DNA of 64,000 nt from Anaerolineae bacterium. GTDB taxonomy: Bacteria; Chloroflexota; Anaerolineae; Aggregatilineales; Phototrophicaceae. The position numbers were made by a program, and so were the translations under genes. The number at the start of each line of letters is the position of its first letter. Positions within the stretch are counted from its first letter, which is position 1. The stretch is from positions 62,001 to 126,000 of the forward strand of contig JALHNT010000009.1 in NCBI GenBank assembly GCA_022843385.1, read 5' to 3'. The notes below the pieces were generated by a model. The model made no database searches and had not been told where the DNA came from. It saw nothing but the letters and a program-made list of their open reading frames with translations. Of this stretch, positions 7,743 through 17,173 are shown one piece after another.

Positions 7743-8039
7743 ATGATGGAATTGCTGTTTGTCTACGGTACGCTGCAAGAGGCCGAGGTGCAGCGCCGCA
7801 TCATCGGGCGCGAGGTGACGGGAACGCCCGACACCCTTGATGGCTTCTACAAATCGAAGATCGCCATGTCAGATGGCGTATTCCCCCTCATCATCCCAAA
7901 GCACGGCTCATCGGTCAGCGGCCGGGTGCTGGAAGTGACCGCTGAAGAACTGCGCCGCATGGACATCTATGAGACCAGCGCTTACCGCCGCTTCTGGGTG
8001 ACGCTGCACAGCGGGCGCGAAGCCTGGGTTTACGGGTGA
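7743..8039 (+). CDS. Gamma-glutamylcyclotransferase-like (AIG2/GGACT family)
   Basis: A 98-residue protein starting MMELLFVYGTLQ, where the YGTL loop is the family's substrate-binding signature, with SGRVLEVTAEELRRMDIYE as the second conserved block (the E of D-x-x-E being the usual acid). These enzymes release 5-oxoproline from gamma-glutamyl peptides or amines. It is slightly short for the family and ends right after the last strand (AWVYG). AAGGA sits 6 nt before the ATG. It follows the inositol monophosphatase gene by 10 bp. Confidence 0.8.
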   Translation: MMELLFVYGTLQEAEVQRRIIGREVTGTPDTLDGFYKSKIAMSDGVFPLIIPKHGSSVSGRVLEVTAEELRRMDIYETSAYRRFWVTLHSGREAWVYG

Positions 8040-8137
8040 TAGCCCCTGTTCAACGACCCGTTCACTCCCTAAACTGCGGGATTCGCTCTTATCGTCTGTA
8101 TAACAGAAAGGAGACACAAACATAAGGAGATAATATA

Positions 8138-8824
8138 ATGATGAAGGATCTGGCGATCATCGAAACGATTCTGCGCAACCGCGTGCTGTTTTTTGATCAG
8201 GTGCGCGGCGCTGTCGGCTTAGGCGGGAAAATCCGTGCCATGTTGATTTCCTGCGCCGTATTTCTTTCGATCTACGGTCTGGTGATGGGGTTTTCCAACA
8301 GCATCCCCCAGGCCATCAGTTCCGCTATCAAACTGCCGATTTTGTTCCTGCTCACCCTCATCATTTGTACGCCTTCATTGCACTTCTTCAACATCCTGTT
8401 CGGCTCCAAGCAATCGCTCCCACAAACCATCACCATGATCCTGACCGGCATGACCACTACCTCAGTCATCCTGCTCAGTTTCGCGCCCGTCACCTTTTTC
8501 TTCCTGACCACCAGCAATCAGTATCAGTTCTTCAAGCTGCTGAATGTGGTGTTCTTCGGCATCGGTGGCGCGATGGGCCTTGTTTTTCTGCGCCAGGGGG
8601 TGCAGATGATTTCCGAGACCGACAACCTGGAAGGGGTTGGCACACGCCGCCTGATCCTGGTCATCTGGATTGTGCTGTACGGCTTCGTCGGCACTCAAAT
8701 GGGCTGGACGCTGCGGCCATTTTTCGGGGATCCGGGGATGCCGTTTGAATTGGTGCGGCAGGTCGGCGGAAATTTCTATGCCGACATTCTGCACAGCCTC
8801 TCGACCCTGTTGGCGACTCTGTGA
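8138..8824 (+). CDS. Multi-span membrane protein, unknown function
   Basis: A 228-residue protein with about six hydrophobic segments (roughly 38-55, 65-85, 105-128, 132-152, 170-190, 205-225). The pattern, a short cytoplasmic start 'LAIIETILRNRVLFFDQVRGA' and then a Yip1-like membrane block, resembles a cyanobacterial/Bacteroidetes family often labelled 'actin-binding WH2 domain-containing', a name with no functional support. No catalytic motif is visible. AAGGAG lies 8 nt before the ATG at 8138. It precedes the penicillin-binding protein by 110 bp on the same strand, but a promoter-like sequence lies between them. Confidence 0.65.
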   Translation: MMKDLAIIETILRNRVLFFDQVRGAVGLGGKIRAMLISCAVFLSIYGLVMGFSNSIPQAISSAIKLPILFLLTLIICTPSLHFFNILFGSKQSLPQTITMILTGMTTTSVILLSFAPVTFFFLTTSNQYQFFKLLNVVFFGIGGAMGLVFLRQGVQMISETDNLEGVGTRRLILVIWIVLYGFVGTQMGWTLRPFFGDPGMPFELVRQVGGNFYADILHSLSTLLATL

Positions 8825-8831
8825 AGCTGAC

Positions 8832-8860
8832 TGGACTCTGAACCAGAACGTCATTATAGT
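8832..8860 (+). promoter_or_regulatory. Promoter candidate for the penicillin-binding protein
   Basis: TGGACT (8832-8837), a 17-bp spacer and TATAGT (8855-8860), in the gap before the ATG at 8935. The -35 matches the consensus at four of six positions. Confidence 0.45.
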
Positions 8861-8934
8861 AGGGCGCGAAACCCAATACCGGTTGAGCGCCCGTTTCCGC
8901 TATCACAGGGGAGCGGGGGCGTCGAGGTGAGTTG

Positions 8935-11211
8935 ATGTTCAAATCCTATCTTCTGTTGCTCTGCCTGCTCCTGGTTGTGACCGGCTGCGCTCCATCGAAT
9001 GGGGACAGCAGCGGTTCCAGCATCGTCCCGATCCTGCAACTGGTGCGTCCGCCCGATGAGATCGCCCGCGCCTATCTCGATGCCTGGAAGACCGGCGATT
9101 ATCAGGGGATGTACGCCCGCCTCAGTCCGCGCAGCCAGCAGGATTATCCCTTCCCGGTGTTTCAGCAAACGGTTGAAGAGGCGATGCAGTCCATCGCCCC
9201 CAGCGATATTCAGTACACCATCAAGTCCACGCAAACGCAGGGCGCATCGGCTGCCGTGACGTATGATGTCACCTTCATCTCGCCGGTGTTCGAGCGCATC
9301 GCCGACCCGGATCGCATCATGCGGCTGATCCAGATACCCGGCGGCTGGGGCATCGCCTGGTCGAGCATGGACATCGTGAACGGGCTGACGGGCGGCTCGC
9401 GCGTGGCCGTCACCGTGCGCCGCGCCCCCCGCGCCAATATCTATGACCGCAATGGTCGTACATTGGCCGAACAGGGCGGCACACTCATCACGCTTTATCA
9501 CTCGAAGGTGAGCATCCCCAACCTGGATTTCTGTCTCGATGTGCTGGCAGAGGTGCTGATGCGCCAGCGGCGCGATCTGGCGGCTTACTTCGATAGCTTC
9601 GCTGCCGACACCATTTTCTACATGGGCGAAATCACGCCGGAAGTGAACAACAGCCAGGGCTTGCGCATCGACGAAGCCTGTGGCACCCCCATCCGCCGCG
9701 AACGTCAGACGCGGGTTTATGTCGGCGCGGGGTCGGCTGCCCATATCACCGGCTACATCGGCTATATCCCACAAGATCAGTTGCAGTCCTATCGCGAACG
9801 GGGTTATGCCGATGGCGAACTGGTCGGTCTATCCGGGGTGGAGCAGTCGTATGAAGCCCAGTTAGCCGGGCAGGCCGAGCAAGTGCTGCGGATTATTTCT
9901 CCCGCCAATGTCATCCTGCGCGAGCTGGGTGGCAAGGAGGGGACATCGCCGGTGCCAGTGACGCTGACGATTGATCGTGATCTCCAGATCGCCGCCGGTC
10001 AGGCCATGGCCGATGCCTTCAATTACGCCGCTGGCAACTGGGCCGCGCCGCAGCACTCGACGGGTGCCGGTGTGGTGGTGCTGGATGTGAAGACCGGGGC
10101 GGTGCTGGCGATGGTCAGTTGGCCGTTCTATGATCCGGGCATTTTCAATGCTGCCGAGACGACCGCTCCAGCAGCAGACTTCATCGCTGATTTGCAGGCC
10201 GATCCGCGCCAACCGCTGATTAACCGGGTGGTGCAGCAGCAGTATTTCCCTGGCTCGACCTTCAAGATCATCACCACCGCAGCCGCTTCGGGCGAGGGGC
10301 TGCTCACCCCGACCGAGACATTTGATTGTCAGCTTCAGTGGGACGGGCGCGAAACCTATGGCGACACCTTCTCGCCCCGTTCCGATTGGCGCGTCTTTGA
10401 GCCCGAAGACTCGGCAGCCAGCCAACCAGCTGGTCTGCTCACCATGGCGCAGGCGCTCACCTCGTCCTGCAATCCCTTCTTCTACGAGATGGGAGCGCGC
10501 CTCTTCCGCCGCAGCCCGGAGACGCTCGCCAGCTATTCCCGCCGGATGGGATTGGCCTCGCTGACTGGGATTGATGTCATCCCGCGTGAGGCTGCCGGGG
10601 TCATTCCCACGCCAACCAGTGTTGAAGCGGGTATCAATGAGGCCATCGGTCAGGGTGGCGTTCAAGTCACGATCCTGCAAATGGCGCGGATGGTGGCGGC
10701 TGTCGCCAATGGCGGGACGCTCTACCGTCCTTATCTGGTGCAGCGTGTCGGCGGGATCGGTGGGCAGCCGACGACCTTTGAGGCCACGCCACAGGTAGTC
10801 GGTCAGATGAACTTTTCAGCCGAGACGCTTCAGGTCATCAAGGATGGCATGTGCAATGTCACCCGCGACGAACGGCTTGGCACAGCCTGGTTTGTCTTCA
10901 ATCCGCCGGATGTGAACGGTCAGTACAATGCGCCGTATGCCGCCTGTGGCAAAACCGGCACCGCCCAATCCGGTCGACCCGAACCGTATGGCTGGTTCGT
11001 GGCTTATGCCCCCGCTGATGATCCGCAGATCGCGGTGGTGGCGATGGTCGAGTTCGGGCGCGAAGGCTCGGAGACCGCGGCACCGATTGTGCGCCGCATC
11101 ATGGACGCCTACTTCAATGTCCCGCAGGAGCAGGTCGCGCCGTTTCCCTTGTGGTGGTTCGAGAATGAATATGTCGCGCTGCCGATCCCGGAAAATCAGA
11201 CCGGCGGTTGA
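8935..11211 (+). CDS. Penicillin-binding protein, transpeptidase (MecA/PBP2-type)
   Basis: A 758-residue cell-wall transpeptidase. A lipoprotein-type signal is visible (LLLVVTGCAPS, lipobox Cys near residue 20). Residues about 40-150 look like an NTF2/MecA-N domain, followed by a PBP dimerisation domain and the transpeptidase domain. The active-site motifs are intact: S441 in PGSTFK, S511-C-N513 (S-x-N) and K673-T-G-T. It cross-links peptidoglycan outside the cytoplasmic membrane. The ATG at 8935 follows GAGGTGA by 4-7 nt; a TTG just before it is less likely. The gene converges on the epimerase gene with only 3 bp between the stop codons and no room for a terminator. Confidence 0.93.
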   Translation: MFKSYLLLLCLLLVVTGCAPSNGDSSGSSIVPILQLVRPPDEIARAYLDAWKTGDYQGMYARLSPRSQQDYPFPVFQQTVEEAMQSIAPSDIQYTIKSTQTQGASAAVTYDVTFISPVFERIADPDRIMRLIQIPGGWGIAWSSMDIVNGLTGGSRVAVTVRRAPRANIYDRNGRTLAEQGGTLITLYHSKVSIPNLDFCLDVLAEVLMRQRRDLAAYFDSFAADTIFYMGEITPEVNNSQGLRIDEACGTPIRRERQTRVYVGAGSAAHITGYIGYIPQDQLQSYRERGYADGELVGLSGVEQSYEAQLAGQAEQVLRIISPANVILRELGGKEGTSPVPVTLTIDRDLQIAAGQAMADAFNYAAGNWAAPQHSTGAGVVVLDVKTGAVLAMVSWPFYDPGIFNAAETTAPAADFIADLQADPRQPLINRVVQQQYFPGSTFKIITTAAASGEGLLTPTETFDCQLQWDGRETYGDTFSPRSDWRVFEPEDSAASQPAGLLTMAQALTSSCNPFFYEMGARLFRRSPETLASYSRRMGLASLTGIDVIPREAAGVIPTPTSVEAGINEAIGQGGVQVTILQMARMVAAVANGGTLYRPYLVQRVGGIGGQPTTFEATPQVVGQMNFSAETLQVIKDGMCNVTRDERLGTAWFVFNPPDVNGQYNAPYAACGKTGTAQSGRPEPYGWFVAYAPADDPQIAVVAMVEFGREGSETAAPIVRRIMDAYFNVPQEQVAPFPLWWFENEYVALPIPENQTGG

Positions 11212-11214
11212 GCT

Positions 11215-12159
11215 TTAAGCCCGGCGATACCACTCCAGCGTCCGCGCCAGGCCATCGTCGAAGCTGACGACCGGTTCATAGCCCAGCAGCTCGCGGGCTT
11301 TAGCGATGCTGGCGCGCGAGTGGCGAATATCGCCGGGGCGCGGGTCGTGGTGATGCGGCTGGATCTGCTTGCCCAGCAGGTGATTGATCTTGTGCACCAG
11401 CTCCAGCAGCGTCACCCGGCCGGCAGTCGCCAGATTGATGACCTCGCCGCTGGCGCGTGGGGCGCTGGCCGCCAGCAGGTTGCCATGCACCACATTGTCG
11501 ATATAGGTGAAGTCGCGCGATTGGTGACCATCGCCGTAAATCGTCGGGCGCTGGTCGTCCAGCATGGCGGTGATGAACAGCGGGATGACGGCGGCATACT
11601 GCGAGGTCGGGTCCTGGTGCGGGCCGAAGACGTTGAAGTAGCGCAGGCAGACCGTCTCCAGACCGTAGACCTGGGTGAAAGTCTGGCAGTAGAATTCGCC
11701 GGTCAGCTTGGCGACGCCATAGGGCGACATCGGACGCGGCGGCATGATCTCAACCTTGTAATCGCCATCAATATCGCCATAAGCCGATGACGAGGCAGCA
11801 TACACCACCCGGCGCACCCCGGCGTCACGCGCCGCGATCAACACCTTGAGTGTGCCGGTAGCATCCATCTCGTGGGTCGTCAGCGGGTCGCTGATGCTGC
11901 GCGGCACCGACGGCAGCGCCGCCTGATGGAACACGGTATCCACGCCCTGAAAGATCGGGCGCAACGCCTCCAGATCAGTGATGCTGGTCTGAAAAACATC
12001 GAGCTGACCGCGCAGCCGCGCCAGATTCTCGCGCCGCCCGGTCGAGAGATCATCGACGATGCGAACGGCGTGGCCTTGCTCCAGCAGCCGCTCGGCGATG
12101 TGCGAGCCGATGAATCCGGCACCACCGGTTACCGCGTAATGGTGTGTTGTGTTCGTCAT
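11215..12159 (-). CDS. NAD-dependent epimerase, GalE/WbpP type
   Basis: A 314-residue extended short-chain dehydrogenase. The NAD-binding GGAGFIG is at residues 12-18, the catalytic Ser/Tyr/Lys set appears as AASSSAY and Y-G-V-A-K, and the C-terminal FDDGLARTLEWYR is typical of UDP-sugar 4-epimerases. Probable role: making UDP-galactose, UDP-GalNAc or a uronic acid for surface polysaccharide. The reading frame extends 56 codons further upstream into the next gene, but the ATG at 12157-12159 directly precedes the Rossmann fold and overlaps the WecA-like stop codon as ATGA, so it is taken as the start. Confidence 0.9.
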   Translation of the reverse strand: MTNTTHHYAVTGGAGFIGSHIAERLLEQGHAVRIVDDLSTGRRENLARLRGQLDVFQTSITDLEALRPIFQGVDTVFHQAALPSVPRSISDPLTTHEMDATGTLKVLIAARDAGVRRVVYAASSSAYGDIDGDYKVEIMPPRPMSPYGVAKLTGEFYCQTFTQVYGLETVCLRYFNVFGPHQDPTSQYAAVIPLFITAMLDDQRPTIYGDGHQSRDFTYIDNVVHGNLLAASAPRASGEVINLATAGRVTLLELVHKINHLLGKQIQPHHHDPRPGDIRHSRASIAKARELLGYEPVVSFDDGLARTLEWYRRA

Positions 12160-13196
12160 GTGTTTTTCTGTGCATCCCACGCCGGGCGAAGCTGATATTT
12201 CACCCGTATCCACATCATCAACAGAAACATCGCGCCCAGGAAGAACAACCCCGCCAGCCCCAGCCGCAGCGCGATCTCCGGTGGTGCCGCCCCGACCAGC
12301 ACCCCTATCACGCCGAACAGGACGCACGCGCCATAAAGAATAGCGATGGTCTGCCGCTGGCTGAAGCCGATGCTCATCAGCCGGTGCGAGGTATGGTCTT
12401 TGCCAGCCTGTGCCGGTGAGCGCCCTTCCAGCAGCCGCGTGATGACCACCAGGGTGATATCGAACAGCGGCAAGGCCAGCACCAGAATCGGCACCATCCA
12501 GGTGACATCCGGCGGTTGCTCGCCGAACTTAAGCTTGATGCCCAGCACCGCCAGGATGAAGCCCAGCACCAGCGCCCCCATGTCGCCCATGAAGATGCTG
12601 GAGGGGTTGAAGTTGTAGATTAGAAAACCGACCGCGCTACCCAGCAGCGCCGCGGCCAGGCTGCTGACCAGCGTCAAGCCCTGGCTGATGGCGATGAGCA
12701 GGAAGAAGCCGGCGCTGATGGCGCTAAAGCCGGCCGTCAGACCATCCATATTGTCCATGAAGTTAGCGGCGTTGGTCAGCGTCAGCACCCAGAGCAGGGT
12801 GATCGGGACATCGATCCAGGGTGTGTGAAACATCTCGACCTGAATGCCCATGGCGATCAGCCCCAGCGCGGCGACGATCATCGCCACCAGCCGGATGCGG
12901 ATGCCCAGGTTATAGCGATCATCGAGCAGGCCGACCAGCGCCAGAAATGCCGAACCGGCCAGGATCGCCCCCAGCTCACGGAAATGCTGCGGCGGGCTGA
13001 AGAGTAGCAGCGAGAGCGCCAGCGCCACATAAATGCCGAATCCACCCATCAGCGGTTTGTGATCCTGATGAATCTTGCGCTGGTTGGGCTTATCGACCAC
13101 GCCCAGCCGCATGGCGAGCTGCCGCGAGACCGGGGTCAAACCCAGCGAGGCGGCGAAGCCGACCAGCAGAATAGGCACAAATTGGGTTGCATCCAT
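12156..13196 (-). CDS. Undecaprenyl-phosphate sugar-1-phosphate transferase (WecA/MraY family)
   Basis: A 346-residue membrane enzyme with about ten membrane segments. It carries the family's Asp motifs: VDKPNQRKIHQ near the N-terminus, NAANFMDNMDGLTAG and FMGDMGALVLGF, followed by the basic DHTSHRL loop. It transfers a sugar-1-phosphate, usually GlcNAc-1-P, from UDP to undecaprenyl phosphate and so starts polysaccharide or teichoic-acid-like synthesis. WecA/TagO is likelier than MraY because no murein genes are near. It is the first gene of a two-gene unit with the epimerase (4-bp overlap). Confidence 0.9.
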   Translation of the reverse strand: MDATQFVPILLVGFAASLGLTPVSRQLAMRLGVVDKPNQRKIHQDHKPLMGGFGIYVALALSLLLFSPPQHFRELGAILAGSAFLALVGLLDDRYNLGIRIRLVAMIVAALGLIAMGIQVEMFHTPWIDVPITLLWVLTLTNAANFMDNMDGLTAGFSAISAGFFLLIAISQGLTLVSSLAAALLGSAVGFLIYNFNPSSIFMGDMGALVLGFILAVLGIKLKFGEQPPDVTWMVPILVLALPLFDITLVVITRLLEGRSPAQAGKDHTSHRLMSIGFSQRQTIAILYGACVLFGVIGVLVGAAPPEIALRLGLAGLFFLGAMFLLMMWIRVKYQLRPAWDAQKNT

Positions 13197-13427
13197 GACG
13201 CCTGCCTTTCGGCGGACAGTATACCCGATAACCCGGTCAGCGGGAATGCGTGGGTTCAGAGCCTGAATCGATGGTCACTATTGTGTTTTCCGAACAAATG
13301 TGCTTCAATTGATCGACAGTTTGACAGCATCAAATTATCATCGCCCAAGTGAAAAAAAGAATTATCCAAAACCAAGCTAAACCTATTAATTACTGGACAG
13401 ATTATCAGACTACGAGGAGTTCCACAC

Positions 13428-13775
13428 ATGAACCCGGATGTTACCAGCTTCATCAGCCAGATTAAGCAAGAATGGCAGATCAACACCTGCAATCGCCTGC
13501 GGGAAATCGTACAGCAGGCAATCCCCGATGTGACCGAACGCATCCAGTATGGCAAACCGCATTTCTTACAGAATGGTCAGTATGCCGCCGTCATCGGGCC
13601 GGCCAAAGAATGGGTCAGCTTTACCATTTTCAACGCGCAATCTCTTGAAGCGCCCGAAGGATTCTTTGAAGCTGGCAGCCCACCAGAGCGTAAGACCATC
13701 AAGATTCGCAGAGATCAGGTCATCGATTATGAGCTTCTGGCGAAGCTGATCCATCAGGCTGCTCAATCCCGTTAA
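13428..13775 (+). CDS. DUF1801 domain protein (YdhG/iron-chaperone-like fold)
   Basis: A 115-residue soluble protein. RLREIVQQAIPDVTERIQYGKPHF is the DUF1801 signature, followed by the small beta sheet with KEWVSFTIFNAQSL and ERKTIKIRRDQVIDY. Members resemble frataxin-like folds, but their function is not settled. GAGGAG sits 8-9 nt before the ATG. It is followed after 70 bp by the DUF2277 gene. Confidence 0.85.
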   Translation: MNPDVTSFISQIKQEWQINTCNRLREIVQQAIPDVTERIQYGKPHFLQNGQYAAVIGPAKEWVSFTIFNAQSLEAPEGFFEAGSPPERKTIKIRRDQVIDYELLAKLIHQAAQSR

Positions 13776-13845
13776 GTTCACGCCACATGCCGGATCGTGG
13801 CAAGCGCACATTCAAAATGAAGGTTGCTAAACTGAGGAGGCTGTC

Positions 13846-14115
13846 ATGTGCCGTAATATCAGAACGCTCTACAACTTCGACCCGCCGGCCAACGATGATG
13901 AAATTCAAGCGGCGGCGCTCCAGTTCGTGCGCAAGATCAGCGGCTTCAACCGGCCCTCTAAAGCCAATGAAGCCGCCTTCAACGCCGCTGTTGACCAGAT
14001 CAGCGCCGTCGCTGCCCATCTGCTGCGCACGCTGGAGACGAACGCCCCGCTGAAAAACCGGGAAGCCGAAGCCGTCCGCCTGAAGCTACGCTCAGCCAAA
14101 CGCTTTACCCGCTGA
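13846..14115 (+). CDS. DUF2277 family protein
   Basis: An 89-residue protein whose start MCRNIRTLYNFDPPA and following AALQFVRKISGF are diagnostic of the DUF2277 family, found mainly in Actinobacteria and Chloroflexota. Function is unknown. AGGAGG is 6 nt before the ATG. The stop codon lies one base from the convergent rhaB stop. Confidence 0.9.
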   Translation: MCRNIRTLYNFDPPANDDEIQAAALQFVRKISGFNRPSKANEAAFNAAVDQISAVAAHLLRTLETNAPLKNREAEAVRLKLRSAKRFTR

Positions 14116-14116
14116 C

Positions 14117-15556
14117 CTACTTCACCGTCAGGATTTTCAGGAAGCGGTCATAGGCGTCGTCCCAGGCCTGCGTTTCGCGCGGTTCATAGACCACTGTGCC
14201 AGCCGTCCGACTCAAGAGTGAACGCGCCTCGGCAATATCGCTGAACTCGCCCAGCGCCACCAACTGAACAATGGCATTGCCCAGCGCAGTTGCTTCAGCC
14301 GGCCCGGCCACCACCCGCCGCCCGGTGGCATCCGCCGTCATCTGGCACAGCACTGCATTGCGCGAACCGCCGCCGATGATGTGAAACGTCTCAGCCCGGC
14401 GCCCGGCCACCCGGCAGCACTGCTCCAGCACATAACGATACTTCAGCGCCAGCGACTCGTAGATCACGCGCACAATCTGGCCGACGCTCTCTGGTGGCGT
14501 CTGTCCGGTGCGCTGGCAGAAGGTGTGAATGTGCGCCGGCATATCACCCGGCTGATAAAAATCGCCATCGTCAGGATCGATGAAAGCAGTGTAGGGAGTA
14601 GCCTGTTCAGCCATCGCCGCCAGATCAGCATACTCATAAGAATGCCCCTGCGCCGCCCAGGTGACACGCGACTGCTGCACCAGCCACATGCCAGCGATGT
14701 TCTTGAGGAAGCGCCAGGTCTGTTCAGCGCCGCCCTCGTTGGTGATGTTGGCTTCATACGCAGCGTCGTTGATGACCGGCGTCTTCAGTTCCAAGCCCAG
14801 CAGTGACCAGGTGCCGCTGCTACAATAGGCATAATCCTCGGTTGTGGTTGGCACGGCGACCACCGCGCTGCCGGTGTCATGCGTCGCTGGCGCGATCACT
14901 TCGATGCCATTGTACTGCCCCAGCTTGGTCCCCGGCGGGACGATCTCGCCGAACATCGCCGTCGGCACTCCTAGCCGATTCAACAGGTCAAAATCCCATC
15001 CAGCGCTGTGCGGGCTGTAGAGCTGATGGGTGCTGGCGTGGGTGAATTCACAGGTCTTGCTGCCACTAAGCCAGTAGTTGAACAGATCCGGCAGCGTCAG
15101 ATAGGTATGCGCCATCTCCAGTAGAGGGCTGTTGTGTCGAACCAGGCTCGCCAGCCGCCAGATGCCGTTGACCGGGATGATCTGCAAGCCAGTGCGCTGG
15201 TAGAGCTCGCGGCGTGGGATGCGCTCGAACACCCACTCCATCATATTCTCCCAACTGCGATCGCGGTAGTGGGTCGGGTTGGCGAGCAGACGCCCGTCAC
15301 GATCCAGGAAGGCGTAATCAACGCCCCAGGTATCCAACCCCAGCGAGGCGGCTCCAGCGGGCGCTTTGGCAACGCCGGTCTGAATTTCGTGGAACAACCG
15401 CAGCGCATCCCAGTAGAGCGTACCATTTGCCAGCACTGGCTGGTTCTGAAAACGATGCAGCTCCTCGATATGCAGCGCGTTGCCATCAAAGCTGACCTGC
15501 ATCACCCGCCCCGACTCGGCTCCGAAATCGATCGCAATCACACGTTTGGTTGCCAT
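14117..15556 (-). CDS. rhaB: Rhamnulokinase
   Basis: A 479-residue FGGY-type sugar kinase. The start VIAIDFGAESGRVM is the RhaB phosphate-1 motif, with later FGGY blocks LGLDTWGVDYAFLD, PATHDTGSAVVAVP (Thr and Asp of the active site) and IIGGGSRNAVLCQMTADATGRRVVAGP. It phosphorylates L-rhamnulose to rhamnulose 1-phosphate. No rhamnose isomerase or aldolase is in the window, so it is a lone kinase gene here. A TACAAT at 15596-15601 (minus strand) lies the right distance for a roughly 33-nt leader, and AAGGA precedes the start. Confidence 0.93.
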   Translation of the reverse strand: MATKRVIAIDFGAESGRVMQVSFDGNALHIEELHRFQNQPVLANGTLYWDALRLFHEIQTGVAKAPAGAASLGLDTWGVDYAFLDRDGRLLANPTHYRDRSWENMMEWVFERIPRRELYQRTGLQIIPVNGIWRLASLVRHNSPLLEMAHTYLTLPDLFNYWLSGSKTCEFTHASTHQLYSPHSAGWDFDLLNRLGVPTAMFGEIVPPGTKLGQYNGIEVIAPATHDTGSAVVAVPTTTEDYAYCSSGTWSLLGLELKTPVINDAAYEANITNEGGAEQTWRFLKNIAGMWLVQQSRVTWAAQGHSYEYADLAAMAEQATPYTAFIDPDDGDFYQPGDMPAHIHTFCQRTGQTPPESVGQIVRVIYESLALKYRYVLEQCCRVAGRRAETFHIIGGGSRNAVLCQMTADATGRRVVAGPAEATALGNAIVQLVALGEFSDIAEARSLLSRTAGTVVYEPRETQAWDDAYDRFLKILTVK

Positions 15557-15616
15557 GCAAAAATCCTTTTTGGTGAATGACGGTGATAATCATCGATTGT
15601 AGCGCGAATCCCCGAC

Positions 15617-17173
15617 TCAGGGTTCACATCCGGCGCTGCGATTACGATAGAGATTGCCACGCGGCGTAGCTGCCATCAACTCCAAATCCACTGGATACGG
15701 CCCCTGCATCACGCGCTCGTACTCGGATCCATCTATCAACAGATACTGTGATCGAATGGGTGGTGACCCGCCGTTAACATCCAAGAAAAAGGAGAGTCCG
15801 ATGCCGGCAGGCACGGTATTCAATAGGCCTCCATCGAAAAACTGTGCCGAGAAGTACAGGGTGTTGCACCAGGGAGTGATCACATCAGGATCGAAAACAA
15901 TGAGGTCAGCCGCCTGACGAAATTCATCCCAAACGGGTTGAGCGATAGAAGCCGTCGGGCGGAATTTTTCGGTCACAAACACATCAAATACCTGCCAGAC
16001 GGATGTGATTGCCAGCAGGCTGATGGCGATCATAACCAACAGCAGGCTAAAACGACGATGGGCGATGAGGAGCAGGAAAGACAGCATCATGTGAGCAGCG
16101 AACAGGCGGAAGTCCCCCCAGGTGGCAATGATGTAAAGTGCCATGGCGGCTATCCAGATCGTGCCGATGTTATACAGATGAAATAAGCATTCCGCAGGAG
16201 TGGACATTGAGCGGCTGTCACGCGGACGCAACCACCAACCCACGTAGACCAACAGGCTGCCAGCGAACAACACCATCAACTGAACACTTTGCGTCAGATC
16301 GAGGGCGGGTTTAGTCGAGTTGAGAAAGCGTTGAATGTTTCCCCAGATGGCCCGTCCAACAACCCGAAATCCCTCATCAAGCGAGCGTTCGAAACCACCC
16401 AACACGGTGAATACCGAGTTGTTACCGGGCGCACCGGTCTGCCCGGCGATGAACAACAGGGCATATCCCAAGACGGCGCTGATGCCGGCTGCGATGAGCA
16501 GGCTGTACCATTTTTTCGGCAGAGTCAGGAGCAAGAATGGCAGAAACAGGATCACCCATGAAATCCGCAGCAGTCCCGCCAGCCCGATGAGCAGGATTCC
16601 GCCTATTCGCCACCCCCAGCCCAACCGCTCCCGCGCTTCAAAGGCTCTGAAGAAGACGGCCGCCAGCAGCACCGCCAACGTCTGATGCACCGACTCCTGC
16701 ATCCCGGTGAAGTAATAGACGAGAAACCCCCAGAAGGTTGACAGCAGGACACCTGTGAGCAGCAATTGACGGGTATCCAGACGCGCAGCCCGGCAGAAGA
16801 AAATCATTGCTCCGGTGAAGAGGGTTACATTGACGATCAGATAAGTGGTGAATTGCCAGCCGACAACCCGCCCAATCAGTCCGTAAAAGATCGACAACCA
16901 CGGGCCGTAGGTATAGAAGCGGGTGAACTCAGCTGGCGGTGGCATCTCGTAGACAGTGTAGTAACCACCGTTAAAACCAGCCACGCGAAAGGTAGCCGCC
17001 TGATGCCAGTTGAAGATTTCATCGCTCCAGATGGGCGTAAAATCATTCAGGTTGACCTGACGAGACATGAGCAACAGCATCGAGATCAAGGCGGGCAGCA
17101 GCGCCACCACAACGCCCAGTAACCAGCGTCCCATTTCACTACTTAACCGTATGCGTTGAAGAGATAAGCTCAT
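15617..17173 (-). CDS. Polytopic membrane glycosyltransferase-like protein (GT-C fold)
   Basis: A 518-residue membrane protein with about eleven hydrophobic segments. After the first segment comes WSDEIFNWHQA, an acidic pair in an extracytoplasmic loop, which is the hallmark of GT-C mannosyl/arabinosyl-type transferases that use polyprenyl-phosphate sugars. No other family signature is clear, so the donor and acceptor are unknown. The start overlaps the metalloprotease stop by 4 bp (ATGA), so it is the third gene of the 20729-15617 operon. Confidence 0.7.
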   Translation of the reverse strand: MSLSLQRIRLSSEMGRWLLGVVVALLPALISMLLLMSRQVNLNDFTPIWSDEIFNWHQAATFRVAGFNGGYYTVYEMPPPAEFTRFYTYGPWLSIFYGLIGRVVGWQFTTYLIVNVTLFTGAMIFFCRAARLDTRQLLLTGVLLSTFWGFLVYYFTGMQESVHQTLAVLLAAVFFRAFEARERLGWGWRIGGILLIGLAGLLRISWVILFLPFLLLTLPKKWYSLLIAAGISAVLGYALLFIAGQTGAPGNNSVFTVLGGFERSLDEGFRVVGRAIWGNIQRFLNSTKPALDLTQSVQLMVLFAGSLLVYVGWWLRPRDSRSMSTPAECLFHLYNIGTIWIAAMALYIIATWGDFRLFAAHMMLSFLLLIAHRRFSLLLVMIAISLLAITSVWQVFDVFVTEKFRPTASIAQPVWDEFRQAADLIVFDPDVITPWCNTLYFSAQFFDGGLLNTVPAGIGLSFFLDVNGGSPPIRSQYLLIDGSEYERVMQGPYPVDLELMAATPRGNLYRNRSAGCEP

